Shown here one piece after another: positions 41,525 to 51,633 of a stretch of DNA of 64,000 nucleotides. Origin of the DNA: Candidatus Ribeiella danica (GTDB taxonomy: Bacteria > Chloroflexota > Chloroflexia > Chloroflexales > Roseiflexaceae). The translations under genes and the position numbers were made by a program. The notes beneath the pieces were generated by a model. The model was not told the origin of the DNA and made no database searches. It saw nothing but the letters and a program-made list of their open reading frames with translations. Position 1 is the first letter of the stretch; every line of letters begins with the position of its first letter. The stretch spans positions 1 to 64,000 of the forward strand of contig JADKFS010000006.1 of the NCBI GenBank assembly GCA_016717335.1. The letters are read 5' to 3'.

Positions 41525-43098
41525 GGCATGCTTCAAAATCGAGGGTTCGGGCTTTACAGTTCACCCGAACGACTTGCAACAAAACTCCCTGACACGTATG
41601 GTTGATGTGCCGCATCCGCCAGCGTATCAGGGGGACCAGAGTCAGGCGCATCCTAGCACGCCCGAGCAGGGGCGCAATGGGCCAGTCAGATGCTTGCACA
41701 CGACCATGCGTATGGAATGATTACCCATCTGAGCACGACGATCGGCGTGTCGCGCCCGACCCTGTATGCCTGGAAGGCACGTGCCCGACAGGCTCTGGCG
41801 CACGCCTTTTGCGACACCGCCGGCACGACGCTGGTCACCCGCAGCTGGCGCGCCACATCCTGACTCTGCTGCTCGAAAGCCATAGCAGCTACGCCAATAT
41901 CCAGGTCTGTCTGCAGCGTCTGAGTGGCGTGCGCCTCAGCATCGGCTCGATTACGGCAGTCGTTCATCGCCCAGAGCGTGCGCTCCAGTGGATGACCAGC
42001 CACGTTCCGCCAACCACGCGCCCCTGGCGCTGGACGAGATTTACACCCCGCCCGGGGGGGCAGCCCCCCCGCCCCCGGGCCCCCGCGCGGGGGGGGTCTG
42101 GGCCGCCGAAGGTCCGTTGCCGGTTGATGCCGAGAGCTGGACCTTGCTGCTCTGGCTGGCGCAGGACCGTGGATTGAATGGCACGCCACCGTCAGTGACG
42201 GCGGCGACGCTGCGCTCGGCCTGCCAGACGGTCGACCCCACGGGCGGCACGAACGCGATCATTGGCATCTGTTGCACACCTGGGGCCAGGTGCAGGCCAC
42301 CGCGCGGCTGGCGGCGGGCCGCAAAACACGTGGCGGCAACCGCGCACCCGGTCTGGACGCGCATCACGCGGAGATCGCTGACCTGGAACGCACGCTCAAA
42401 GAACTGCGGGCGCGGCCGGTCCTGCGCGATGCGCTGGCGGTGATTGTACTGGACCGGGATGGCATTCAGGCGGCGCCGCGCCGCCAGCAGGACCTGATGG
42501 TGGTGCTGGAGTTGCTCTGCGAGCGCTGAGCAGCGCGCCCACCGTGGTGCAGGCCGAACTCAAGCGCCTGCAGACGCACGGCGGTTGGCGCAAGGATCGC
42601 TGTTGACCTTCGTAGCGCCGCTGGACGCGGTCCAGAGCGGTCCGTCCGGTGGTGGGGTCGGACGGTTTGACTCTGATCGGAGGGCTTGGCTGCGGCGGAC
42701 GATCCTGGCGTGGGATACCGAGCAACTGGTCGCTGGGCTGCCGAGATGGCGCGGGGGCGCGGGTGCTGATCCACGCCTGGGAGACGGCCACGCGGGCCAG
42801 CAGCGCGGTCGAAAACTGGCACTCGATCGGCGACCGCATCTGGCGGTGCATCGCTGTCTGTCGCCGGGGTTGTTGGCGCTGCTGGCGGTCTGGCATAATC
42901 ATCGTGTGTTCACGCGCGGCGTCCATAAGGGTCACAGTCCATTGCACTTGAGTGGCATGCTGGAGGCGCCGACCGATTGGCTGGTCGCGTTGGGCTATCC
43001 GCCAGCGTCTATCCAGGCAATCTCCACAAGCGAGCCTTTGGGCGAACTGGCGTTGGCCGCGTAGTGCCTAAACTGTAAAGTTCGATTGAAACATGCCT
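41525..43098 (+). mobile_element. Degenerate insertion sequence with terminal inverted repeats
   Basis: The left end carries GGCATGCTTCAA (41525) and CTTTACAGTT (about 41556). The right end carries AACTGTAAAG (about 43071) and TTGAAACATGCC (about 43087), inverted copies in the same order. Inside lies a broken transposase. The right end is followed by an extra hairpin half GGCATGGTTCAATCG. No clear target duplication was identified. Confidence 0.6.
41600..43064 (+). pseudogene. Broken transposase of a Chloroflexota IS family
   Basis: Frames on the plus strand together read HDHAYGMITHLSTTIGVSRP, TLYAWKARARQALAHAF, ILTLLLESHSSYANIQVCLQ, LDEIYTP..., VWAAEGPLPVDAESWTLLLW, LAQDRG, LLTFVAPLDAVQSG, ARVLIHAWETATRASSAVEN, WHSI, LAVHRCLSPGLLALLAVWHN and FTRGVHKGHSPLHLSGM to APTDWLVALGYPPA. 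This is a helix-turn-helix plus DDE-type transposase I know only as recurrent in Chloroflexota. At least six frame changes and a C/G-run insertion near 42045-42095 kill it. Confidence 0.7.
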
Positions 43099-43135
43099 AA
43101 GGCATGGTTCAATCGCGCGTGACAGTTCATTGCCG

Positions 43136-44492
43136 CACAGGCGTAGGGGCGCGATCTATCGCGCCCGTACAGTGGCACGTCGATATCCCGAGCATTGCCG
43201 CACAGGCGTAGGGGCGCGATCGAGCGCGCCCGTACAGTGGCACGTCGATATCCCGAGCATTGCCGCACAGGCGTAGGGGCGCGATCGAGCGCACCCGTAC
43301 AGTGGCACGTCGATATCCCTTCATTGCCCACAGGCGTAGGGGCGCGATCTATCGCGCCCCTACAGTGGCACGTCGATATCCCGAGCATTGCCGCACAGGC
43401 GTAGGGGCGCGATCGAGCGCACCCGTACAGTGGCACGTCGATATCCCTTCATCGCCCCACAGGCGTAGGGGCGCGATCGAGCGCGCCCGTACAGTGGCAC
43501 GTCGATATCCCTTCATCGCCCCACAGGCGTAGGGGCGCGATATATCGCGCCCGTACAGTGGCACGTCGATATCCCTTCATCGCCCCACAGGCGTAGGGGC
43601 GCGATCGAGCGCACCCGTACAGTGGCACGTCGATATCCCTTCATTGCCGCACAGGCGTAGGGGCGCGATCGAGCGCGCCCGTACAGTGGCACGTCGATAT
43701 CCCGAGCATTGCCGCACAGGCGTAGGGGCGCGATATATCGCACCCGTACAGTGGCACGTCGATATCCCTTCATTGCCGCACAGGCGTAGGGGCGCGATCG
43801 AGCGCGCCCGTACAGTGGCACGTCGATATCCCTTCATCGCCCCACAGGCGTAGGGGCGCGATATATCGCGCCCGTACAGTGGCACGTCGATTTCCCTTCA
43901 TCGCCCCACAGGCGTAGGGGCGCGATATATCGCGCCCGTACAGTGGCACGTCGATATCCCTTCATCGCCCCACAGGCGTAGGGGCGCGATATATCGCGCC
44001 CGTACAGTGGCACGTCGATATCCCTTCATCGCCCCACAGGCGTAGGGGCGCGATCTATCGCGCCCGTACAGTGGCACGTCGATATCCCTTCATTGCCGCA
44101 CAGGCGTAGGGGCGCGATCGAGCGCACCCGTACAGTGGCACGTCGATATCCCTTCATCGCCCCACAGGCGTAGGGGCGCGATCGAGCGCCCCCGTACAGT
44201 GGCACGTCGATATCCCTTATCGCCATCCCCCCCAAGCGAGGGGCGCGAATATCGCGCCCGTACAGTGGCCGTCGATCCCTTCGGGGCCGCGGGGGGGGGG
44301 GTGGGGGCGGCCCGGGCGCCTGCGTGGGCGCGATTGCGCCCGTCAGGGCACGTCGATATCCTTCATGCCGCACAGGCGTAGGGGCGCGATATATCGCGCC
44401 CGTACAGTGGCACGTCGATTTCCCTTCATCGCCCCACAGGCGTAGGGGCGCGATATATCGCGCCCGTACAGTGGCACGTCGATATCCCGAGC
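43136..44492. repeat. About 21 tandem copies of a 64-bp palindrome-bearing repeat
   Basis: Units of 63-65 bp share CACAGGCGTAGGGGCGCGAT, a variable centre (CTAT, CGAG or ATAT), CGCGCCCGTACAGTGGCACG and TCGATATCCC plus a linker (GAGCATTGCCG, TTCATTGCCG or TTCATCGCCC). GGGGCGCGAT...ATCGCGCCC forms a hairpin in each. Spacing is 64 or 65 by linker type. Units near 44220-44340 are degraded and contain a long G run. Open frames across it (YRRATVRARSIAPLRLCG) are by-products. It starts 38 bp after the dead insertion element. Confidence 0.9.
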
Positions 44493-44511
44493 ATTGACCC
44501 ATCCCATGCCT

Positions 44512-44606
44512 AACGAACGCGGGTTCGTCGCAGCTCACGCGTCGTGGTATCCTCCGCCTCCCAAAACGAGGCGGAGGAGCCGATGCGCGAGCTACAATAT
44601 ACAAGA
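44512..44606 (+). repeat. Copy of the leader and start of the 28150 gene
   Basis: AACGAACGCGGGTTCGTCG, then CGTGGTATCCTCCGCCTCCC and GAGGCGGAGGAGCCGATGCG with CGAGCTACAA, matches 28080-28165 closely, including the ribosome binding site and the first codons M-x-E-L-Q. The rest of the gene is absent. 44607-44833 holds no further gene I can support. Confidence 0.6.
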
Positions 44607-44833
44607 TTCGCTCGCGCAAAGCCGCCAAGCCGCAAAGAAACCGCGCTTCCGAAATCCGCCTGTCCCACGCGCGGGCGAGGGGGGCGAGGGGGGCCGCTCG
44701 GGATTTCACCCCGTCCGTGATACAATAGGCGCGACGCCACCCAGTGGACGATAGCCGATGCGCAGGCACGCATGCAGCGCACACCGCACCGCGCCTGCCG
44801 CTCGTCGGCGTCGTCTGTGGAGGCGATCTGCCC

Positions 44834-45715
44834 ATGCCACAACCCACATTTCTGATCGCCGAGCTCGGCATCTACGTCCTGGCGGTCAGCTGTCTGCGCC
44901 ACGCCTGGTCGCGCGGCTGGTCGCGCCTGCTCGGCCTGATCGCGAGCATGATCTACGGCCTGCTCCTCGAGTACGGCGCGATCGTGATCTTCGACGCCTA
45001 CGTCTACGGCCACTTCCTGATCACGCTGTTCGGCAGCGTGCCGCTGTGTGTCGGCGTCAGCTGGGGCGTTATCATCTACACAGCGATGGAGACCTCCGAT
45101 CGTTTCGACCTGCCCTGGTACCTGCGGCCGATCGTGGATGCGCTGCTGGCGCTGAATATCGACCTGAGCATGGACGCGATCGCCATCCGCCTGGGCTTCT
45201 GGACCTGGGGGCAGGCCGGGCCCTGGTTCGGCGTGCCGCTCGGCAACTTCTACGCCTGGTTCGTGGTCGTGCTCGGCTTCTCGCTGCTGCTCCGCCTCGG
45301 CCGCCTGTGGAGCCTCGCCGGCCCGCTGGCCCTCCTCCGCGATTTCGCGGTGGCCCTCCTGGCGATACCGCTGGCGGCCGTGGGGCTGATCACGCTGCTG
45401 CGCCCCTACTATGCGCCGATCGCGCGCGGCGCGCCGGCGTGGCTGATCATCGGCGCGATGCTCGGCGGCAGCGCGCTGCTTACCCTGTGGGCGGCCGGGC
45501 GCACGCGGGGCGACCACCCGCTGGATCTCGTGGTGCTGAGCGTGCCGATGTTCTTCCACGTCTTCTTCCTCGGAACACTGCTCGCGAGCGGCATGTACCG
45601 CCAGGCCCCGGCGCTGATCGCGATCTCGGCGCTCATGCTCGTGGGCGGCCTGCTGCTGCACCTGCGGCCCTCGTGGGATCGGCTCTTCGCGCGCGGCGTG
45701 ACGCCGCCGGGCTAG
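44834..45715 (+). CDS. cruF: Carotenoid biosynthesis protein (CruF/CrtF-like, DUF422)
   Basis: 293 residues from ATG 44834 (GGAGGCGATCTGCCC upstream). It is a polytopic membrane protein with ~8 hydrophobic segments (SRLLGLIASMIYGLLLEYGA, GHFLITLFGSVPLCVGVSWG, FVVVLGFSLLLRLGRLWSLA, LVVLSVPMFFHVFFLGTLLA). The hallmark LSMDAIAIRLGFWTWGQAGP...WFGVPLGNFYAWFVVV identifies the carotenoid 1,2-hydratase/2'-hydroxylase-type family PF04240. Relatives hydrate psi-end carotenoids or act in bacterioruberin synthesis. The symbol is a family-level guess. Stands alone, no other pigment genes nearby. Confidence 0.75.
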   Translation: MPQPTFLIAELGIYVLAVSCLRHAWSRGWSRLLGLIASMIYGLLLEYGAIVIFDAYVYGHFLITLFGSVPLCVGVSWGVIIYTAMETSDRFDLPWYLRPIVDALLALNIDLSMDAIAIRLGFWTWGQAGPWFGVPLGNFYAWFVVVLGFSLLLRLGRLWSLAGPLALLRDFAVALLAIPLAAVGLITLLRPYYAPIARGAPAWLIIGAMLGGSALLTLWAAGRTRGDHPLDLVVLSVPMFFHVFFLGTLLASGMYRQAPALIAISALMLVGGLLLHLRPSWDRLFARGVTPPG

Positions 45716-45954
45716 GCAGCGCGCATGTATCTGGTCGGCCAACCGGGCAGCCACGAGAGCGACCCTTACAATCATTTCGGATGGGTGGAGACATTTCCAC
45801 CTAGCGTTGTTGCTTCTTTCGCCCTTACTGGTTATCATAGTATACACTGCCAAGAAGCAATTGTCCCTGGCTCTTCCACCAACTTCTGGACCAGTAAAGC
45901 TCGCGAGAGCTGTGTTTAGCCTGTGAGTCTGTCTATACGAGAGCTGATACCTCT

Positions 45955-47751
45955 ATGCCTATACCATCAGAAGAAGACATCACCAAACAGCTGACTTTAC
46001 TAACCACTTACCGCCATCGCCTGGCACACCAGCAAAGCCAGTTGGCCCAGATTAACGGACTACCTGCGCCGTCAGCGCTGCTGGCTGATATTCACGATGC
46101 GCGCCGGGAGATCGTGCGCATCACGGATGTGTTGCGGGGCTGGGGCGTTGCGGTTGAGTCAGTGCTGGGCGATGTCGATCCGACGGATGTGGCGCAGATC
46201 ACGCCGACGCGCCGACTGCGGGTGTTTATCAGCTACAAGCACGACGTGTCGCCGGATGAGCCGCTGGCGCGGGTGCTGGCGGCGGCGCTGCGCAATACCC
46301 ACGATGTATTCATTGACCAGGACATGCTGGTTGGCACACGCTGGGCCGAGCAGATCCGGATCGAACTGGCGCGCTCAGACGCCTTGATCACGCTGCTATC
46401 GGCGCAGGCCACAGAGAGCGTGATGATCAAGGAGGAGGTGGAGCTGGCGCACACGCTGCAGTGTGCGCAGGGCCGTCCGCTGATTCTGCCAGTGCGGCTG
46501 AACTACCGCGCGCCGTTCCCATACCCGCTGAGAGCTTATCTGGACGATCGGCAGTGGGCATTCTGGCAGGGCGAACAGGATACGCCTGCGCTGATCGCGG
46601 CGCTGCGGCGAGCGCTGGCAGGTGGGGTGCTGCCGCTACAGAGCGCATCCGAGAAGGCCGACGTGCTGCGGCCAGCCACAGCCGAACTGCTGCCTGCACC
46701 GGCGGCGATGGCGCAGCCGTCACTTCATGCCAGGACCAGGCCGTTGGAGCAGCCCGAGGGCACTATGCGAGTCGACTCGCGCTTCTATATCCCGCGGGCG
46801 ACTGACAAGCGGGCGACCGAGAGCATGGCCGCGCTGGGCGTGACGCTGACGATCAAGGGGCCACGACAGGTCGGTAAGAGCTCGCTGCTGATGCGTGTAA
46901 TCGATACAGCTGCGGCGGCTGGGAAGCGGGTGGCTTTCCTGGACTTCCAGCTTTTCGACCGCGCGGCGCTGGCCACCCCCGACCTGTTTTTCCGGCAGTT
47001 CTGTGCCTGGCTGACCGACGCGCTCGATCTGGAGGATCGGGTCGATGAGTATTGGAGCACGAAGCTGGGCAACAGCCAGCGCTGCACGCGCTATCTTGAG
47101 CGTTATTTACTGAAGGAGATCCGCGAACCGCTGATGCTGGCGCTGGACGAGGTCGAAAGTATGTTCGATGCAGACTTCCGCTCGGATTTCTTCGGGATGC
47201 TGCGCAGCTGGCACAACAGCCGCGCAGCCAAGCCAATCTGGCAGCGGCTCGACCTGGCCCTGGTGACCTCAACCGAGCCGTACCAGCTGATTGCCAACCT
47301 GAACCAGTCGCCGTTCAACGTGGGGCAGGTGATCGCGCTGGACAACTTCACAGTCGAGGAGGCGCATGCACTGAACGAACTGCATGAGATGCCGCTGACG
47401 CTGGGGAATGAGATTCGTCTGTTTGGCCTGCTGAGCGGACATCCCTACCTGACGCGCCGGGCGCTGTATCAGGTCGCGAGCGGGCGCGATACAGCCGAGA
47501 CTCTGTTCGCCAATGCGACGGCCGAGCGTGGGCCTTTCGGCGATCACTTGCGCTACCACCTGTTTCGGATGCAGAACCAGCCAGATCTGGTACACGGGCT
47601 GCTACAGGTGCTGCAGCAGGGCCGCTGCACGAACGAGACGGTGTTCTGGCGGCTGCATGGCGCTGGCCTGGTGCGCGGCGAGTTTCAGCGCGCGCATATG
47701 CGCAACCGGCTGTACGCCGAGTTCTTCGGCATACACTTCAAGCGTGAGTGA
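45955..47751 (+). CDS. TIR domain-AAA_35-type ATPase
   Basis: 598 residues. A helical lead module (TTYRHRLAHQQSQLAQINGL, ~15-60) is followed by TIR (~84-205): RLRVFISYKHDVSPDEPLAR, DVFIDQDMLVGTRWAEQIRI, ELARSDALITLLSAQATESV and MIKEEVELAH. Then comes an AAA_35-like STAND ATPase: IKGPRQVGKSSLLMRVIDTA (~299), MLALDEVESMF (~397), ALVTSTEPYQLI and LSGHPYLTRRALYQVASG. TIRs of this type are NAD-consuming or signalling domains in defence. Adjacent (1 nt) to the WD40 ATPase gene, so one operon. Region 45716-45954 upstream holds no other gene. Confidence 0.85.
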   Translation: MPIPSEEDITKQLTLLTTYRHRLAHQQSQLAQINGLPAPSALLADIHDARREIVRITDVLRGWGVAVESVLGDVDPTDVAQITPTRRLRVFISYKHDVSPDEPLARVLAAALRNTHDVFIDQDMLVGTRWAEQIRIELARSDALITLLSAQATESVMIKEEVELAHTLQCAQGRPLILPVRLNYRAPFPYPLRAYLDDRQWAFWQGEQDTPALIAALRRALAGGVLPLQSASEKADVLRPATAELLPAPAAMAQPSLHARTRPLEQPEGTMRVDSRFYIPRATDKRATESMAALGVTLTIKGPRQVGKSSLLMRVIDTAAAAGKRVAFLDFQLFDRAALATPDLFFRQFCAWLTDALDLEDRVDEYWSTKLGNSQRCTRYLERYLLKEIREPLMLALDEVESMFDADFRSDFFGMLRSWHNSRAAKPIWQRLDLALVTSTEPYQLIANLNQSPFNVGQVIALDNFTVEEAHALNELHEMPLTLGNEIRLFGLLSGHPYLTRRALYQVASGRDTAETLFANATAERGPFGDHLRYHLFRMQNQPDLVHGLLQVLQQGRCTNETVFWRLHGAGLVRGEFQRAHMRNRLYAEFFGIHFKRE

Positions 47752-47752
47752 T

Positions 47753-50700
47753 ATGACAGCGAGAACAAGCAGCATCTACACAACCGGTGGGACGGTTCAG
47801 GCTGGCCGCGGGCTGTATATCGAGCGCGCGGCCGATGCCGAGTTGCTGGCACTATGTAAGGCGGGTGCGTTCGCGTACGTACTGACCGCACGGCAGATGG
47901 GCAAGTCAAGCCTGATGACCGAAACGGCCGCGCGACTCAACGCCGAGGACATTCGCACGGTGCAGATCGATCTGTCGCTAATTGGCACAGCGCTGAGTGT
48001 CGAGCAGTGGTACCTGGGGCTACTGACGGAGGTAGCCGACCAGCTAGGGCTGACGACTGACCCATTGGCTTGGTGGGAAGCACAATCGCACCTGGGGCCG
48101 GCGCAGCGGCTGACCGAATTCCTGCGTGAGGTCGTGCTGCGCGAGATGTTAGCCCGGGTCGTGATCTTCGTAGACGAGATCGACACAACGCTGAGCTTGA
48201 ATTTCACCGACGATTTCTACACGGCGATCCGCGCGCTGTACAACGCGCGGGCGCAGCAGCCGGAGCTGGAGCGGCTGACATTTGTACTGATCGGTGTGGC
48301 AAGCCCGGGCGATCTGATCAAGGATGCGCAGCGCACGCCATTTAACATTGGGCGGCAGGTGCAGCTCAGCGACTTCGGTGCGGAGGAGGCGCGGCCATTT
48401 GCGGAGGGTCTGGGGCTGCAGCCCGAGCAGGCGGATGTGGCGCTTTCGCGAGTGCTGTACTGGACAAGCGGACACCCCTATCTGACGCAGCATTTATGTG
48501 CGGCTATCGCAGAGCAGTGCCAGGGTAATGAGGTAGCGCCAAATGTCGACTCGCTGGTGCGCGAGAAGTTCCTGGGTGAGTCGAGCAAGCAAGACAATAA
48601 CCTGCAGTTCGTGCGGGACATGTTGACGCGACGTGCGCCTGAACCGATCGATGTGCTGATGACCTACAAACGCGTACTGCGCGGGCGGGTGGTGCGCGAC
48701 GACGAAGGCTCATTGGTCAAGGCACATCTCAAGCTAGCGGGGGTGGTGCGCCGGAAAGGCACGGCGCTGCAGGTGAGCAACCGGATCTACGCGGCAGTGT
48801 TCAATCAGCACTGGGTGCGCGAGAGCATGCCGCGCGACTACCTGCCGCGGCGCTTACAGCGACTGGGGCTGCTGGCAATTGGCCTGCTCTTGGCGTTGTC
48901 GTTATTGCTGGGGGTGTTCCTGTTCGGATCGCGCTCGCGCGAGGCAGAGCTACAGGAGCGGCAGGATGCTGCCGTTGCGGCACAGCAGACAGCCCAAGCA
49001 AACGAGAACAGCGCAAAGATCGCAGTTGCAGAGACACAACGAGCGCGGGATGCTGCCCAGCGCCGGCAGGTCAGTGCCGAGACATTGGCGCTAGCTTTTC
49101 GAGCACAAACCGTCCCAGACCCTGAGGTTGGGCTGCTCCTCGCGATTGCGGCGGCACAGCGGGTGCAAGCTGGCGAGGCTGACGACCCGGGCGGGCAAAT
49201 AGCGACGACATTGCACCAGGCGGTGGCAAGCTCGCCTGTGCGCGCAACTATGCGCGGCCATGAGCGAGAGGTTATGAGCGCGGCCTGGAGTCCGAACGGC
49301 CAGCAGATTGCGACTGCCTCCTTGGACCGGACCGCGCGAGTGTGGCAGGCCGCCAGCGGGCAAGAACTCAGCGTGCTGCGCGGCCACGATGGGGCTGTCG
49401 TGAGCGCGGCCTGGAGTCCGGACGGCCAGCAGATTGTCACCGCCTCCTTGGACCGGACCGCGCGAGTGTGGCAGGCCGCCAGCGGGCAAGAACTCAGCGT
49501 GCTGCGCGGCCACGATGGGGCTGTCGTGAGCGCGGCCTGGAGTCCGGACGGCCAGCAGATTGTCACCGCCTCCTTTGACCGGACCGCGCGAGTGTGGCAG
49601 GCCGCCAGCGGGCAAGAACTCAGTGTGCTGCGTGGCCACGAATCGGAGGTTCTAAGCGCGGCCTGGAGCCCGGACGGCCAGCAGATTGTGACCACTTCAC
49701 GCGATGGTACGGCGCGGGTGTGGCAGGCCGCCAGCGGGCAAGAACTCAGTGTGCTCCGCGGCCACAAGTCGGCGGTCGTAAGCGCGGCCTGGAGCCCGGA
49801 TGGCCAGCAGATTGTGACCGCCGCTTTTAATCAGATTGCACGGGTGTGGCAGGCCGCCAGCGGGCAAGAACTCAGCGTGCTGCGTGGCCACGATGGGGCT
49901 GTCGTGAGCGCGACCTGGAGTCCGGACGGCCAGCAGATTGTGACTGCCTCCTTGGACCGGACCGCGCGGGTGTGGCAGGCGGCCAGCGGGCAAGAACTCA
50001 GCGTGCTGCGTGGCCACGAATCGGAGGTTCTGAGCGCGGCCTGGAGCCCGGACGGCCAGCAGATTGTCACCGCCTCCTTTGACCGGACCGCGCGGGTGTG
50101 GCAGGCCGCCAGCGGGCAAGAACTCAGCGTGCTGCGCGGCCATGCGTTTCGGGTCGTGAGTGCGGCATGGAGTCCGGACGGTCAGCAGATTGTCACCGCC
50201 TCCTTTGACCAGACTGCGCGGGTGTGGCAAGCGGCTAGTGGGCAAGAAGTCAGCGTGCTGCACGGCCATGAACGAGAGGTCGTGAGCGCGGCCTGGAGCC
50301 CGGACGGCCAGCAGATTGTAACTGCCTCCGGCGATGGTACGGCGCGGGTATGGCGGGCGGCTAGTGGGGAACCCGTCAGCGTGCTGCGTGGCCACAAGCG
50401 AGAGGTCGTGAGCGCGGCCTGGAGTCCCGATGGCCAGCAGATTGTCACCGCCTCCGGCGATGGCACTGCACGGGTGTGGGAAGCCGCCGGTGGAGGGGTT
50501 GTCCACATATTGCGTGGCCACGAGCGAGAGGTCGTAAGCGCGGCCTGGAGCCCGGACGGCCAGCAGATTGTGACCGCCTCCGGCGATGGTACGGCGCGGG
50601 TGTGGCAGGCCGCCAGTGGGCAAGAACTCAGCGTGCTGCGCGGCCACGAGCGAGAGGTCGTGAGTGCGGCCTGGAGCCCGGACGGCCAGCAGATTGTGAC

Positions 50701-51361
50701 CGCCTCCGGCGATGGTACGGCGCGAGTATGGCGGGCGGCCAGCGGGCAAGAAATCAGCGTGCTGCGCGGCCACAAGGCAACAGTCGTAAGCGCGGTCTGG
50801 AGCCCGGACGGTCAGCAGATTGTGACCGCCTCGGACGATGGTACGGCGCGAGTATGGCGGGCGGCCAGCGGGCAGGTCGTCAGTGTGCTACGCGGCCACG
50901 AGCGAGAGGTCGTAAGCGCGGCCTGGAGCCCGGACGGTCAGCAGATTGTCACCGCCTCCGGCGATGGTACGGCGCGGGTGTGGCGGGCGGACAGCGGGCA
51001 GGCCGTCAGCATGCTGCGCGGCCATGATGGAGCAGTCACGAGCGTGGCCTGGAGCCCGGATGGCCAGCAGATTGCGACGGCATCGCGCGATGGTACGGCG
51101 CGGGTGTGGCGGGCGGCCAGCGGGCAGGCCGTCAGTGTGCTGCGCGGCCACAAGCAAGCAGTTGTGAGCGTTTCGTGGAGTCCAGACGGTCGTCAGGTAC
51201 TCACTGCCTCGGATGATGGTATGGCGCGAGTCTTTGATGCACACTTCAATGACCTACTCCAACTGGCACGCAGCCGGGTAACACGCGTACTGACCCTGGA
51301 TGAACAGCTACGATATGGCGTTGACACTCAAGCGAGTATTCCCTCAATACCGGCGAAGTAA
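47753..51361 (+). CDS. AAA_35-type ATPase-TM-WD40 (16-blade) protein
   Basis: 1202 residues. ATPase (~10-330): GRGLYIERAADAELLALCKA, YVLTARQMGKSSLMTETAAR (~43), ARVVIFVDEIDTTLSLNFTD (~135), LIGVASPGDLIKDAQRTPFN and YWTSGHPYLTQHLC. TM helix LGLLAIGLLLALSLLLGVFL (~371-391), then a coiled coil (EAELQERQDAAVAAQQTAQA). From residue 500 to 1171, sixteen 42-residue WD40 repeats of type LRGHxxxVVSAAWSPDGQQI...ARVWQAASGQELSV. Topology puts ATPase and WD40 on opposite sides unless the helix is a hairpin anchor. Likely sensor partner of the TIR ATPase upstream. Confidence 0.9.
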   Translation: MTARTSSIYTTGGTVQAGRGLYIERAADAELLALCKAGAFAYVLTARQMGKSSLMTETAARLNAEDIRTVQIDLSLIGTALSVEQWYLGLLTEVADQLGLTTDPLAWWEAQSHLGPAQRLTEFLREVVLREMLARVVIFVDEIDTTLSLNFTDDFYTAIRALYNARAQQPELERLTFVLIGVASPGDLIKDAQRTPFNIGRQVQLSDFGAEEARPFAEGLGLQPEQADVALSRVLYWTSGHPYLTQHLCAAIAEQCQGNEVAPNVDSLVREKFLGESSKQDNNLQFVRDMLTRRAPEPIDVLMTYKRVLRGRVVRDDEGSLVKAHLKLAGVVRRKGTALQVSNRIYAAVFNQHWVRESMPRDYLPRRLQRLGLLAIGLLLALSLLLGVFLFGSRSREAELQERQDAAVAAQQTAQANENSAKIAVAETQRARDAAQRRQVSAETLALAFRAQTVPDPEVGLLLAIAAAQRVQAGEADDPGGQIATTLHQAVASSPVRATMRGHEREVMSAAWSPNGQQIATASLDRTARVWQAASGQELSVLRGHDGAVVSAAWSPDGQQIVTASLDRTARVWQAASGQELSVLRGHDGAVVSAAWSPDGQQIVTASFDRTARVWQAASGQELSVLRGHESEVLSAAWSPDGQQIVTTSRDGTARVWQAASGQELSVLRGHKSAVVSAAWSPDGQQIVTAAFNQIARVWQAASGQELSVLRGHDGAVVSATWSPDGQQIVTASLDRTARVWQAASGQELSVLRGHESEVLSAAWSPDGQQIVTASFDRTARVWQAASGQELSVLRGHAFRVVSAAWSPDGQQIVTASFDQTARVWQAASGQEVSVLHGHEREVVSAAWSPDGQQIVTASGDGTARVWRAASGEPVSVLRGHKREVVSAAWSPDGQQIVTASGDGTARVWEAAGGGVVHILRGHEREVVSAAWSPDGQQIVTASGDGTARVWQAASGQELSVLRGHEREVVSAAWSPDGQQIVTASGDGTARVWRAASGQEISVLRGHKATVVSAVWSPDGQQIVTASDDGTARVWRAASGQVVSVLRGHEREVVSAAWSPDGQQIVTASGDGTARVWRADSGQAVSMLRGHDGAVTSVAWSPDGQQIATASRDGTARVWRAASGQAVSVLRGHKQAVVSVSWSPDGRQVLTASDDGMARVFDAHFNDLLQLARSRVTRVLTLDEQLRYGVDTQASIPSIPAK

Positions 51362-51399
51362 CGGCTGACACCTGTCGCGTCGAGATAAGCAGACACACG

Positions 51400-51500
51400 A
51401 ACTTGCCCCTACGACGCCCTAACCATCGCGCCGCACGGCGTGCAGAATCGTGCGTGTGGAGGCAGCACAGCCTGACACCAGCCACATGCGTGCTGCAACA
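51400..51500 (-). pseudogene. Zinc-ribbon C-terminal scrap
   Basis: The minus strand reads ATLAPLLQHACGWCQAVLPP, HARFCTPCGAMVRAS and a stop. The CxxC...CxxC ribbon resembles the C-terminus of the DUF2726 protein at 40411. Nothing upstream of it continues the protein, because GC-rich tandem repeats follow. Confidence 0.3.
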
Positions 51501-51633
51501 GGGGTGCTAGCGTAGCGACTACAGCTAGACGCCTGTGCTGACAATAGTCTGGCACGCATGTTTGCCCAATCGAAAAGCCTCTAGAAGGCAAGCCGCTCTG
51601 CTGTATGACACACATAGACGCGCGGTAGACGGC

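Noticed and set aside
43136..44492. CRISPR array
   Set aside because: The parts between conserved blocks are not unique spacers. The full 64-bp unit repeats with only a few recurring variants, and no cas gene is near.
45725..45919. Small plus-strand ORF between the carotenoid gene and the TIR gene
   Set aside because: No ribosome binding site, unconvincing composition, no motif.
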